Source: Ruminiclostridium sufflavum DSM 19573 | GTDB taxonomy: Bacteria > Bacillota > Clostridia > Acetivibrionales > DSM-1351 | DNA length: 51,669 nt | Direction of reading: 5' to 3' | Assembly (NCBI RefSeq): GCF_003208175.1 | Contig: NZ_QKMR01000016.1 | Coordinates: 1,130-52,798, forward strand | Shown: positions 40,952-50,063 of the stretch, piece after piece | How positions within the stretch are numbered: position 1 is the first letter of the stretch | Layout: each line of letters begins with the position of its first letter | Made by a program: the position numbers and the translations under genes | The notes under the pieces: model-generated | Seen by the model: the letters and a program-made list of their open reading frames with translations, nothing else | The model's database searches: none | Told to the model about the DNA's origin: nothing

Positions 40952-42946
40952 ATGAAATTGTCTTCAAAGATAGGAATGCTTTTGACGGTAGTAATTGTTA
41001 TCATTGCTTCAGGACTGGGAACCTTATCGGCATATTTGAGTGAAATAGCTATTCTGGACAGAGCAGAGTTAAATATCACTCAAATAGGAAAAGAGTGCTC
41101 AAGGTACATTGATTTAAGTATATCAAGCAGAATTCAAATTTTACAGGAGATAGCTGACAGAACAGAAATCAAGAGCATGGATTGGAATACTCAAAGAGCT
41201 GCTTTAAAAGACGAGGTTGAAGAATTAGGCTATATAGAATTGGCAGTAATGGAGCCTTCGGGAGATGCGGCTTGTGTTTTGAGCGGTGAAAGGTACAATA
41301 TATCAGACCGGGAATATGTTAAAAGAGCACTGAAAGGTGAAGGCTGCGTTTCCGATGTGCTTATAAGCAAGGCAACAGGTAAGACTGAGTTGGTATTTGC
41401 AGTGCCGATAACAATTGACGGAAATATAGCCGGAGTCTTAGTCGGACGTTCAGACGGCAATTCGCTTAATAAGTTTGCCGAGGATATTAAATACGGTGAA
41501 AGTGATTCCGCCTTTGTGCTTGGAAAGGATTCAACATTCTATTCCTATCCGGATGAGGAATATGTTCTAAATCAGGTAAATATCCTGAAAGATGGGGAAA
41601 AAGGCGGGAAATTCAGCGGATTTGCCAAGGAGCTAAAAAAGATTGACCTTCAAAAACAATCAGTAATTTATTATTCAATCGAAGATAAGGATTACATAGC
41701 TGCGGTTACACCGATAGAATCAACAGGCTGGCTTTTATGTAATTCTATTGACAAGTCGGATATATATCATACCGTTAATACACTGGCATTGAAAATACTG
41801 ACAGCCAGTTTGGCATTTATCATTGTGGGATTCATATTATCTGTATTTTCAAGCAAAAGAATAACTAAGCCTATTATAATGGTTTCAAAAAAACTAAGTG
41901 ATTTGGCAGCTTATGATTTTACTACATACAATGAGGAAATTAAGGAAAATGCCAAAAGGAAGGATGAGATTGGTCAGATTAAGCGGGCCTTGAAGGTTAT
42001 GCAAGACAATTTGCTGCATTTGATAAAGGATATTTCGGATATTTCAGGCAGGGTTACAAATTCTTCTGATGAAATTAAATTAGCTACTCAGCAAATTGCC
42101 GCAATGGCTGATCAAACTTCCATCAGTGTAGGTGAAATGGCTAAAGGAGCCAGCGAGCAAGCGAAGGATACGGAGACCGGTTCTGATTATATGAGCGGTA
42201 TGAGCGAAATTATACTTGAAGACAGCAAAAACAGAGATATTCTGAACAATGCGGCAATCAATGCAAATAAAACTAAAGATGAAGGAAATCTTATTGTTGA
42301 AGAATTAATGAACAAAACTAAAATTACAAATATTTCGATAACAGAAATAAATAATGTTATCATAGAAACACAAAAAAGTTCAGAAAAGATACAAGCTGCC
42401 AGCAAGATGATAGAACAGATTTCCGAGCAGACTAATTTGCTGGCGCTTAATGCATCAATAGAAGCGGCAAGGGCAGGAGAAGCAGGCAGGGGATTTGCAG
42501 TGGTAGCCGAGGAAATAGGCAAGCTGGCTGAACAGTCAAATAATTTTACGCGGCAGATAAATAACGATATCAGAAATCTGACAGATAATATTGATTTTGC
42601 GGTAAATACTATTGAAGAAATGGATAAAACCATAAACACCCAATCAAAAATAGTAGGTCAAACTAAAGAGAAGTTTGATGGGATCGCTTTTTCACTTGAA
42701 CAGATAAAAACGGCGCTGTTGTCACTGAACAATTCCGGTAATGATATTGAGAACCGCAGAGATGAAATGCTTAGGATTCTAGGCAACCTATCAGCAATTT
42801 CGGAGGAAAATGCCGCTGCCACAGAGCAAACCTTGGCTACGGTGCAATCTCAGAATTCAAGCATGTCACAAATTGCAGATGCAAGCAGTGAGCTGGCAGA
42901 ATTAGCCAAGGGAATTTACGCAAGATTAATTAAATTTAAATTTTGA
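40952..42946 (+). CDS. Methyl-accepting chemotaxis protein (dCache, HAMP, MA)
   Basis: A chemoreceptor of 664 residues. One membrane helix ([21 protein letters not shown]) and an extracytoplasmic double-Cache-like sensor of about 240 residues ([39 protein letters not shown]) come first. A second helix ([20 protein letters not shown]), a HAMP region ([16 protein letters not shown]) and the coiled-coil signalling domain follow, with the hairpin tip [36 protein letters not shown]. It controls CheA in response to a small ligand not evident here. The ATG at 40952 lies 12 bases after AAGGAG; TTG codons at 40940 and 40943 are too close. Confidence 0.93.
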   Translation: MKLSSKIGMLLTVVIVIIASGLGTLSAYLSEIAILDRAELNITQIGKECSRYIDLSISSRIQILQEIADRTEIKSMDWNTQRAALKDEVEELGYIELAVMEPSGDAACVLSGERYNISDREYVKRALKGEGCVSDVLISKATGKTELVFAVPITIDGNIAGVLVGRSDGNSLNKFAEDIKYGESDSAFVLGKDSTFYSYPDEEYVLNQVNILKDGEKGGKFSGFAKELKKIDLQKQSVIYYSIEDKDYIAAVTPIESTGWLLCNSIDKSDIYHTVNTLALKILTASLAFIIVGFILSVFSSKRITKPIIMVSKKLSDLAAYDFTTYNEEIKENAKRKDEIGQIKRALKVMQDNLLHLIKDISDISGRVTNSSDEIKLATQQIAAMADQTSISVGEMAKGASEQAKDTETGSDYMSGMSEIILEDSKNRDILNNAAINANKTKDEGNLIVEELMNKTKITNISITEINNVIIETQKSSEKIQAASKMIEQISEQTNLLALNASIEAARAGEAGRGFAVVAEEIGKLAEQSNNFTRQINNDIRNLTDNIDFAVNTIEEMDKTINTQSKIVGQTKEKFDGIAFSLEQIKTALLSLNNSGNDIENRRDEMLRILGNLSAISEENAAATEQTLATVQSQNSSMSQIADASSELAELAKGIYARLIKFKF

Positions 42947-42993
42947 CAGTATTTATTATTCAGCCAGTTGTGATTCCAAATTATAAATTATTT

Positions 42994-43075
42994 AAACAAA
43001 AACCCTGTTTATCAAAGTAATTACGGCTTTCAGCCTATAGTAACCTACTTTGGCAAGCAGGGCTTTTGTTTTTGA
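42994..43075 (+). terminator. Long hairpin terminator after the chemoreceptor gene
   Basis: AAACAAAA pairs with TTTTGTTT, CCCTG with CAGGG, and TCAAAGTA with TACTTTGG, making one long interrupted stem. Its tip contains CGGCTTTCAGCCTATAG, similar to sequences at 9397 and 11241, so a dispersed element may have landed in the loop. Confidence 0.7.
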
Positions 43076-43150
43076 GGATTTGGGCATCAGGGCTGTAAAC
43101 TTAGGTTGTTTGATATTTACAGAAAGTATGGTACAATAACTTTTATATTA

Positions 43151-43190
43151 CCAAAGTTTGCTTTGTACGATAAAATATCAAGGTGATATT
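43151..43190 (+). repeat. Second dispersed motif (ACGATAAAATA type), copy before recG
   Basis: GCTTTGTACGATAAAATATC is followed by AAGGTGATATT, which can fold with it (AATATCA against TGATATT type pairing). About 40 bases further, GGCTTGGTGTATGGAGGTT (43232-43250) resembles the 3' end of the start-codon repeat and supplies the recG ribosome site. Confidence 0.55.
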
Positions 43191-43253
43191 CAAGGCAGTT
43201 TAGTTTTTGACTTATAATATGTTATAGCCTGGCTTGGTGTATGGAGGTTAAAA

Positions 43254-45341
43254 TTGAAGCAAGTATCGTTTGAGGACTTAAAAAAACAATCCATCAGGTA
43301 TATAAAGGGCGTTGGACAATCAAGATTAACCTTATTCAGCAGGCTTGAGATAAATAATATTTTTGAGCTTTTAACCTATTACCCCAAGGAATATGAGGAC
43401 AGAAGCAGAATTAAAAACATTGCTGACCTTCAGGATGGTGAGCTGTGCTCGTTTGAAGGTACGATTGTTTCAAATGTAACTGTATTAAGGCCAAGAAGGG
43501 GAATGTCCATAGCAAAGGTATCTGTGCAGGACAGTACGGGGAAAATAACCGCTGTATGGTTTAACCAGCATTATATAAAAAGCTCTCTTGCGTTAGGAGC
43601 CAGTTATATATTTTACGGTAAAGCAGAAAGAAAATTAAATAAGCTTCAGATATCGAATCCGGTATTTGAAAAAATTGATACCAATCAATATGACAGCAAT
43701 GAATTGAAAAGGAGCTTGAAAATACTTCCTGTTTATGCTTCCACAAAGAATTTGAGCCAGAATTTGATAAGGGCGATTGTTCAGGAAGCATTAAAGAGCT
43801 TAAGCAATGTTGAATTGGAGGATATGCTTCCACAGCCTGTCAGAGACAGGCATAATCTAGCTGATATTATGTTCAGCCTGAATCATATACATTTTCCCGT
43901 ATCTGAACAGGATAAGGACAAAGCGAGATACAGACTGGTATTTGAAGAGCTGTTCATGCTGCAGCTGGGTCTTTTATCATACAAAAGTCTTGCTGCTTCT
44001 GCAAGACAAGGAATAAAATATATGCGGTTGAAAGAAATGGACGAATTCATAGGCGCGCTGCCTTTTCAGCTTACGGATGCACAAAAGAGAGTGCTTGGAG
44101 AAGTTGAACAGGATATGGAAAGCAATACTATAATGAATAGACTTATACAGGGTGATGTTGGTTCGGGAAAGACAATTATAGCGGTGCTGGCTTTATTTAA
44201 GGCGGTTAGATGCGGGTATCAGGGGGCATTGATGGTGCCGACTGAAATTCTGGCTGAGCAGCATTACAAATCGGTTAAGCCATTGCTTGAAAGATTTGGC
44301 GTTGCAGTTGAGCTGCTATCGGGCAGCCAGTCGAAGAAACAGAAACAGGCTGTTTTTGAGGGACTGAAAAATGGCTGCATAAATGTTGTTATAGGTACTC
44401 ATGCGCTAATAGAAGATACAGTTGAGTTCTACAAGCTGGGATTGGTTATAACAGATGAGCAGCATAGATTTGGCGTGAGGCAGAGATCAATTCTGGCTGA
44501 AAAAGGCGGAAATACTGATGTATTGGTAATGACTGCGACGCCGATACCCAGAACCCTTGCACTTATATTATACGGTGACCTTGATATATCAATAATTGAT
44601 GAGCTTCCTCCCGGGAGAAAGCCTGTTAGAACTTATTCGGTAAATGAATCGATGCGGGACAGAATTAATAATTTTATAAGAGAAACCGTAAAAGCAGGGA
44701 GGCAGGTATATATAGTATGTCCTCTTGTTGAGGACTCAGAGGAAATAGAAGCAAAATCAGCTGTGGTTACCGCAGAGGATATTGGGAATAATGTATTTAA
44801 TGACCTGAAGGTTGGTATTATTCACGGTAAAATGAAGCCCTCGGAAAAGGAATCTGTTATGAAAAGCTTTGCAGCTTCCGATATAAGTATTCTTGTTTCA
44901 ACTACAATTATAGAGGTTGGTGTAAATGTTCCAAATGCGACTCTCATGGTTATTGAAAATGCAGAGAGATTCGGACTGGCCCAGCTTCACCAGCTGAGAG
45001 GCAGAGTGGGGAGAGGAGAGGCTCAATCCTATTGTGTATTATTTAATCAGTCTAATTCAAAAGTAGCAAGGGAAAGAATGAAAATAATGGCACAATCAAA
45101 TGATGGCTTTGTTATTTCAGAGAAGGATTTGGAAATAAGGGGGCCGGGAGAATTTTTCGGCATCAGGCAGCATGGATTGCCTGAACTGAAAATTGCCAAT
45201 CTTTATAAGGACTTGGAAATTCTGAAGCTGGCACAGGAGACTGCTAAGGACATGGTTGCGGAGGACCCGGGACTTATGAACAATAAAAGGTTAAAGCAGT
45301 ATTTAGCAAATCATTTCGGAGAAAAAGCCACACTGTCATAG
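43254..45341 (+). CDS. recG: ATP-dependent DNA helicase RecG
   Basis: A branch-migration helicase of 695 residues that rescues stalled forks. The wedge/OB domain holds ITAVWFNQHYIKSS. The helicase core has Walker A RLIQGDVGSGKTIIA, the TDEQHRFGVRQR box, MTATPIPRTLALILYGDLD, and ENAERFGLAQLHQLRGRVGRG, followed by the RecG-specific tail with GPGEFFGIRQHGLPELK. The start is TTG at 43254 behind TGGAGGTTAAAA. It is followed by rsmD and coaD, as in many Firmicutes. Confidence 0.97.
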   Translation: MKQVSFEDLKKQSIRYIKGVGQSRLTLFSRLEINNIFELLTYYPKEYEDRSRIKNIADLQDGELCSFEGTIVSNVTVLRPRRGMSIAKVSVQDSTGKITAVWFNQHYIKSSLALGASYIFYGKAERKLNKLQISNPVFEKIDTNQYDSNELKRSLKILPVYASTKNLSQNLIRAIVQEALKSLSNVELEDMLPQPVRDRHNLADIMFSLNHIHFPVSEQDKDKARYRLVFEELFMLQLGLLSYKSLAASARQGIKYMRLKEMDEFIGALPFQLTDAQKRVLGEVEQDMESNTIMNRLIQGDVGSGKTIIAVLALFKAVRCGYQGALMVPTEILAEQHYKSVKPLLERFGVAVELLSGSQSKKQKQAVFEGLKNGCINVVIGTHALIEDTVEFYKLGLVITDEQHRFGVRQRSILAEKGGNTDVLVMTATPIPRTLALILYGDLDISIIDELPPGRKPVRTYSVNESMRDRINNFIRETVKAGRQVYIVCPLVEDSEEIEAKSAVVTAEDIGNNVFNDLKVGIIHGKMKPSEKESVMKSFAASDISILVSTTIIEVGVNVPNATLMVIENAERFGLAQLHQLRGRVGRGEAQSYCVLFNQSNSKVARERMKIMAQSNDGFVISEKDLEIRGPGEFFGIRQHGLPELKIANLYKDLEILKLAQETAKDMVAEDPGLMNNKRLKQYLANHFGEKATLS

Positions 45342-45416
45342 TACGGTTTGTTAAAGCTCAGTTTCCGCTGTTAGCGAAGCTTTGCCTACATATTTTATAC
45401 AGGAGGAATTATTGCA

Positions 45417-45971
45417 GTGAGAGTGATTTCTGGCAGTGCAAGGGGATTAAAGCTTGTTGCTCTGGAGAGTATGGATACAAGACCGACTGCTGACAGAGTA
45501 AAGGAAAATTTATTTAATATTATAGCTCCGTATATTGACGATACAAAGGTTTTGGATTTGTATGCGGGGAGCGGCGGCTTAGGTATTGAGGCATTAAGCA
45601 GAGGAGCACAGAGTGCTGTTTTTTGTGACAGTAACGATAAAAGTATAAACATTATAAAAACAAATATAGAAAAAGCGAAATTTTTGGATAAAGCAAATGT
45701 TTTTTTGGGAGAAGCTAAATTAATATTAAAAAAACTCTCCCATACAGGAGAAAAATTTGATATAATTTTTCTAGACCCGCCCTACAGGAAAAATATAGTG
45801 CCGGATATATTGACGGAATTGGAAGTAAACAGGGTGATGGAGGATAAGGTAATAATAGTTGCCGAAACTGATGTGGAGGATTCGCTTCCGTATGAGACAG
45901 CAACGCTGGTAGTATCAAGAAGGCAAATATACGGAAAAACCAAGTTGACATTTTACAAACACAAAGGATGA
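45417..45971 (+). CDS. rsmD: 16S rRNA (guanine966-N2)-methyltransferase
   Basis: Methylates G966 of 16S rRNA. The protein has 184 residues. It opens with [15 protein letters not shown], then [16 protein letters not shown], the SAM motif [20 protein letters not shown] and the catalytic FLDPPYRKN. The start is GTG at 45417 behind AGGAGGAATTATTGCA. The stop overlaps the first possible coaD ATG. Confidence 0.96.
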   Translation: MRVISGSARGLKLVALESMDTRPTADRVKENLFNIIAPYIDDTKVLDLYAGSGGLGIEALSRGAQSAVFCDSNDKSINIIKTNIEKAKFLDKANVFLGEAKLILKKLSHTGEKFDIIFLDPPYRKNIVPDILTELEVNRVMEDKVIIVAETDVEDSLPYETATLVVSRRQIYGKTKLTFYKHKG

Positions 45972-45979
45972 AGTATGAT

Positions 45980-46483
45980 ATGAGGACATTCATATATCCG
46001 GGCAGCTTTGATCCGGTTACAAACGGACATTTAGATATAATAGAGAGGGCATCAAAAATATGTGACAGGCTGATAGTGGGAGTTTTGGTCAGTCATAATA
46101 AGAAGCCGCTGTTTACTATGGATGAACGAGTAGATATGCTCGGAAGAGCCATAAGAAGCTGTAATTGCAACAATGTTGAGGTGGAGGATTTTTCAGGCTT
46201 GCTGGTTGATTTCGTTAAAAAGAAAAATGCTGATGTTATCATAAAGGGACTCAGGGCAGTATCAGATTTTGAGTATGAGCTTCAAATGGCATTATTAAAC
46301 AAGAACCAATCTCCTGAAATTGAGACGCTGTTTATGATGTCCAGCATTAATTATTCCTTTTTAAGCTCAAGCATGGTGAAGGAGATAGCCAGATACGACG
46401 GAAACATTAAGGGCCTTGTTCCTGAATGTATTAAAGAGGATATCATTAGCAAATTTACGGGCAGAGGGATTAGCGATAGTTAA
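45980..46483 (+). CDS. coaD: Phosphopantetheine adenylyltransferase
   Basis: Fourth step of coenzyme A synthesis, joining ATP and 4'-phosphopantetheine. The 167 residues contain the nucleotidyltransferase motif [19 protein letters not shown] and the second motif [19 protein letters not shown]. The frame also has an ATG at 45968 that overlaps the rsmD stop; alignment to the family and the position of AAAGGA (45962-45967) favour the ATG at 45980, though the site is not strong. Order rsmD-coaD-ylbJ is conserved in Bacillus. Confidence 0.95.
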   Translation: MRTFIYPGSFDPVTNGHLDIIERASKICDRLIVGVLVSHNKKPLFTMDERVDMLGRAIRSCNCNNVEVEDFSGLLVDFVKKKNADVIIKGLRAVSDFEYELQMALLNKNQSPEIETLFMMSSINYSFLSSSMVKEIARYDGNIKGLVPECIKEDIISKFTGRGISDS

Positions 46484-46503
46484 GTTATGTACAGGAAATA
46501 GAG

Positions 46504-46560
46504 TTTGTACAAATAAGGTGTATTTTTGAACGTGCAGTGCAGTTTGATACAAAATTGTAA
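46504..46560 (+). repeat. Diverged copy of the dispersed repeat module after coaD
   Basis: AGTTTGTACAAATAAGGTG, then TTTTTGAACG, GTGCAGTGCAGTTTGATACA and AAAATTG follow the same order as the module in copy E (32784-32842). The 3' SD part seen elsewhere is not recognisable, so this is a decayed copy. Confidence 0.5.
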
Positions 46561-46668
46561 AAATATAGTACCTTTCAGAGGTTCTATGCTGATAGTTTTA
46601 TCACTTTTTGTACCTGGCACAGTGAAGGTTCTGTGCTTTGGGCACAAGCGAAAGGAATGATTGTTAAT

Positions 46669-47106
46669 ATGGAGATATTGACGATATTGGAATCTTTGGA
46701 GGATTTAATCGAAAAAAGTTCTGGTGTACCCTTCTCAGGCAAGTGTCTGGTTGACAGGGAAGAGGTTTTGGAAATAGTTAAGGAGATGCGGCTAAAATTG
46801 CCGGATGATATCAAGCAGGCAAAATGGATTAAGGAAGAGCGCCAGAAAATATTATTGGAAGCGCAGAAGGAAGCTAATAATATTTTAAAGGATGCCGAAA
46901 ATAAAATAGCGTCATTGGTTGATGAGCATGAGATTACAAAAAAAGCATATGAACAGTCAAATGAGATTGTTAGCAGTGCTCAGAAGAATGCCAGGGAGAT
47001 AAGGCTTGGAGCACGTGAATATGCAGATAGTGTTCTGAATAAAGTCGAAGAGATTTTGACAGATGCCACTGATGTAATTAAAACAAACAGAAAAGAATTA
47101 AAGTAG
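46669..47106 (+). CDS. Small coiled-coil protein of unknown function
   Basis: A protein of about 145 residues between coaD and ylbJ. It starts MEILTILESLEDLIEKSSGVPFSGKCLVDREEVLEIVKEMRLKLPDDIKQA, a conserved opening in Clostridia, then becomes a long charged coiled coil (ILLEAQKEANNILKDAENKI) with repeated alanine/glutamate heptads. Homologues are loosely annotated as ATPase or V-type ATPase subunit H-like because of the coiled coil, but no nucleotide site is present. It may be a DivIVA-like structural protein. The ATG at 46669 lies 12 bases after AAAGGA; the ATG at 46657 is also possible. It overlaps the converging ylbJ by nine bases. Confidence 0.75.
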   Translation: MEILTILESLEDLIEKSSGVPFSGKCLVDREEVLEIVKEMRLKLPDDIKQAKWIKEERQKILLEAQKEANNILKDAENKIASLVDEHEITKKAYEQSNEIVSSAQKNAREIRLGAREYADSVLNKVEEILTDATDVIKTNRKELK

Positions 47107-48372
47107 CCTTTTTTTTGTTGTAATACTTATATAGCAAATGTACAATAAAGAAACAGATATTATTACAGCTGACAGTATAATAATATTTTGAACCGACAGC
47201 ATGCAAATATTACTCCAGCTATTAGAATGTCCGGCTGATACATCTGAAAAAACGGCTGCTTCATTCAGAAGAGCCTTGCCGAAGAATGTTGCCCCTATGT
47301 AGGTATAAGCTGCTGATAATATGCCTTGTATTGCCTTGCCGATTATATAGGGCTTTACACTGATATCCGAGGAGCTGACAATACTCAGTACCTGAGTATG
47401 GACTGAAAAGCCTGCCCATCCTATTATTAAGCTTATACAGCAAAGTTTTATTTTAAAATCGGAGGAAGCAAGGCTTATCAGGTTTGAGCCGGTAGTTATT
47501 TCGAATAATCCGCAAAGGACACCTTCCAGAGTTTTTGAGTCTATTCCGAGAGTTCCTGTAATATCCGGGAACAAAGAGCATGCTCTTCCTATAACTCCGC
47601 TTGTTATCAATATATTAATCAAAACAGAGAAGAATATAATAAAGCCGCCAATTGTCAGAATTGTAAATATTGAGTTTTTGATGCATTCCCCAAACAGAGT
47701 CCATGTATTGATATTGGTATTTCTCATTCTTTGAAGCTCTAAATGTAATTTCTGAGAGGTTTTTTTCTGGAGCTTTGTTTTTGGGCTGCTTTTATTTCTG
47801 TAAAATTTAAAGAGCATTCCTACTGTTAAACATGCCGCAACATGGCTGATATAGAGCAGGTAACCTATTTTGGGGGATTGAAGCATTCCGACGGCAACCG
47901 AGCCCATAATAAACAGAGGACCGGAATTGTTTGTAAATGTAAGCAGTCTTTCAGCCTCAATTTTTGAGATCAGCTCCTGTCTTTTAAGGTCGGCGGTTAT
48001 TGTTGCTCCGACCGGATAACCGCTTATAATGCCCATTGCAAGTGCAAATGAACCGCAGCCCGGTATATTGAAGAGAGGCCTCATTATTGGTTCCAGTATT
48101 ATACCGAAGATATTAATAAATCCTGATTTACTTAACAATTGTGAGGCTACAAAAAATGGAAACAAAGAAGGAAACACTATATTCAGCCATAGATTAATCC
48201 CTTGTGAGGCCGCTGCTACTACAGTTTTTGGATATATAACAAGTGCTGCTATAAGTAATATGCCGAATATAGGAAGTATGGATTTTTTCATGTATATATA
48301 AATAGCTTTTATGCCTATAAAATATGCTGAAACAGTTAAAGCGGTAAAGGAAAGCAATATAAATATATTCAA
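47098..48372 (-). CDS. ylbJ: Sporulation integral membrane protein YlbJ
   Basis: A polytopic membrane protein of 424 residues needed for late spore cortex formation in Bacillus. Family features are LNIVFPSLFPFFVASQLL, the glycine-rich MGIISGYPVGATITADL, TFTNNSGPLFIMGSVAVGML and, later, GLFEITTGSNLISL. This belongs to the nucleoside-transporter gate-like superfamily. The start is TTG at 48370-48372 on the minus strand behind GGAGGTTATT; an ATG 28 codons in (MKKSILPIFG) is an alternative. It is in the conserved rsmD-coaD-ylbJ neighbourhood, but inverted. Confidence 0.92.
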   Translation of the reverse strand: MNIFILLSFTALTVSAYFIGIKAIYIYMKKSILPIFGILLIAALVIYPKTVVAAASQGINLWLNIVFPSLFPFFVASQLLSKSGFINIFGIILEPIMRPLFNIPGCGSFALAMGIISGYPVGATITADLKRQELISKIEAERLLTFTNNSGPLFIMGSVAVGMLQSPKIGYLLYISHVAACLTVGMLFKFYRNKSSPKTKLQKKTSQKLHLELQRMRNTNINTWTLFGECIKNSIFTILTIGGFIIFFSVLINILITSGVIGRACSLFPDITGTLGIDSKTLEGVLCGLFEITTGSNLISLASSDFKIKLCCISLIIGWAGFSVHTQVLSIVSSSDISVKPYIIGKAIQGILSAAYTYIGATFFGKALLNEAAVFSDVSAGHSNSWSNICMLSVQNIIILSAVIISVSLLYICYISITTKKRLL

Positions 48373-48505
48373 AATAACCTCCGCAAAAGAAAAACAATTC
48401 TGAATTTAATACTTCTTTATATAGAAAATATATACGTTTGCGGAAGCTATTATAACTTTAAAATCAGAGCAGCTCAAAAAAATACAAGATATTATTTACG
48501 CGCAG

Positions 48506-48552
48506 AAATAAAGCCTTCGGTTCCGGATAATAAATTCCGAAGCCGAGGCTTA
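48506..48552 (-). terminator. Terminator after ilvE (minus strand)
   Basis: On the minus strand AAGCCTCGGCTTCGGA pairs, with small interruptions, with TCCGGAACCGAAGGCTT, followed by TATTT. It begins about 30 bases after the ilvE stop. Confidence 0.7.
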
Positions 48553-48583
48553 TGTTCAAATTATAGCAAGCGTATGCTGATGC

Positions 48584-49645
48584 TTAAAGCTTTTGAATCC
48601 AGCCAAAGGTATCTTCAAGTTCTCCGCTTTGGATTCCTGTAATGGTGTCGTATACCCTTTGTGATACCTCTCCGATTTTTCCGTCATTAACCTTAATAAC
48701 ATTGCCGTTCCAGCTGAATTCTCCAATCGGAGATATTACTGCTGCGGTACCGGTTCCAAATGCCTCTTCCAATTTGCCGGCAGCATGGGCGTCATAAATT
48801 TCCTGAATGGTTATTTTGCGCTCGGAAACAGGTACACCGGCTTTCTTTAACAGCTCGATGGTTGACATACGTGTTATACCCGGAAGAATCGTGCCTGTGA
48901 GTGCTGGGGTAACAACCTCACCGTTGATTTTAAAGAATACATTCATTGTTCCTACTTCTTCAACGTATTTTTTCTCAACGCCATCCAGCCACAGAACCTG
49001 AGTATAGCCTTGCTCTTTAGCCTCAACCTGAGCTTTTAAGCTGGCAGCATAGTTGGCAACTGTTTTTGCCTCTCCGAGACCGCCTCTGACTGCACGGACA
49101 TAATTACTTTCAACATAAATTTTTACAGGATTGATGCCTTCTTTGTAGTAGGCTCCGACAGGTGAAAGTATAATTACGAACTGGTAAGAATGTGCAGGTC
49201 TTACTCCAAGTGCCGGTTCTGAAGCAAAAATAAACGGACGGATGTACAAGGATGTGCCCGGAGCGCTTGGAATCCAGTAAGCGTCAACCTTTACGAGCTC
49301 CTTAATAGCCTGTACGCAGTCATCAACGTTTATTTCAGGAATGCATAATAATCTGTTTGAATTATTTACTCTTTGCATATTTTTTTCAGGCCTGAAAAGT
49401 AAGATTTCACCATTGGCGGTTCTATATGCTTTTAAGCCTTCAAAAATTGCCTGACCGTAATGCAGAGCCATCGCGGAAGGATCTACTGCCATAGGCCCGT
49501 AGGGTACTATTCTTGCGTCATGCCAGCCTTTACCCTCAGTGTAGTCCATGATAAACATATGATCAGTAAAATGAATTCCGAAGCCTAAATGGCTCTGGTC
49601 CGGTTTTTGCTTCGGAGCTGCTGTTTTAGTAATAGAAATATTCAT
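48584..49645 (-). CDS. ilvE: Branched-chain amino acid aminotransferase
   Basis: A PLP fold-type IV transaminase of 353 residues that makes or degrades valine, leucine and isoleucine. PLP lysine Lys194 is in GEAKTVANYAASLKAQ. Other marks are ALHYGQAIFEGLKAYR, the phosphate-binding GTILPGITRMSTIELLKK and EAFGTGTAAVISPIGE. GAAGGGAGTAATATAA precedes the ATG on the minus strand. A palindrome lies 41 bases upstream. It stands alone. Confidence 0.95.
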   Translation of the reverse strand: MNISITKTAAPKQKPDQSHLGFGIHFTDHMFIMDYTEGKGWHDARIVPYGPMAVDPSAMALHYGQAIFEGLKAYRTANGEILLFRPEKNMQRVNNSNRLLCIPEINVDDCVQAIKELVKVDAYWIPSAPGTSLYIRPFIFASEPALGVRPAHSYQFVIILSPVGAYYKEGINPVKIYVESNYVRAVRGGLGEAKTVANYAASLKAQVEAKEQGYTQVLWLDGVEKKYVEEVGTMNVFFKINGEVVTPALTGTILPGITRMSTIELLKKAGVPVSERKITIQEIYDAHAAGKLEEAFGTGTAAVISPIGEFSWNGNVIKVNDGKIGEVSQRVYDTITGIQSGELEDTFGWIQKL

Positions 49646-49685
49646 TTATATTACTCCCTTCATAAATTTAAATAAAATATTTAAT

Positions 49686-49711
49686 TTGATTGATTTATAG
49701 TGTTCAATCAA
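49686..49711 (-). promoter_or_regulatory. Palindrome upstream of ilvE, candidate operator
   Basis: TTGATTGA (49686-49693) and TCAATCAA (49704-49711) form a perfect inverted repeat with a 10-base spacer, 41 bases before the ilvE start. A repressor such as CodY or an Lrp-like protein could act here, but the sequence does not match a box I know well. In the rest of 49646-50060 I see a short hairpin (GCTTCC/GGAAGC, 49868-49882) and repeat copy G. Confidence 0.35.
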
Positions 49712-49986
49712 TTAATTATTAAAAAATACAAGTTTATTATGCTACTTTTAAAAATAAAAGTCTATAGTTTGGTGGCATTTTAAAAGAATGTGTGTAAAAA
49801 CTGTAGGACAAAAAGAAAAAATATGTAATAAAAGGAAAAAATTAATAAAAAATTTTGCTCCTCAATATGCTTCCTGCGGAAGCCAATATCATTAGTTTTT
49901 GTAATCAAGTGTTCCTGCTTTTCATAACATAATAACAGAATACTTTTTATAATGCCGCTATTAGAGTACTGTTTGCTATAAAGCTC

Positions 49987-50063
49987 ATGGAGGTCAGCTT
50001 GAAAGAATTTGGAACGTATGAAAGAAATATTTTTTGCCGGTACTCGGCGTGGGGGTTAATATG
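49987..50063 (+). repeat. Dispersed start-codon repeat, copy G (shortened), before the cysteine desulfurase gene
   Basis: The copy has both ends, CATGGAGGTCAGCTTGAAAG and TACTCGGCGTGGGGGTTAATATG, with the middle deleted. The TTG at 49999 opens 21 codons ending in TGA at 50062-50064, overlapping the downstream ATG as ATGA, as in copies A and D. Confidence 0.8.

Noticed and set aside
49646-49900. T-box leader for ilvE
   Set aside because: I looked on the minus strand for the conserved AGGGTGGNACCGCG sequence and for a terminator/antiterminator pair and found neither.
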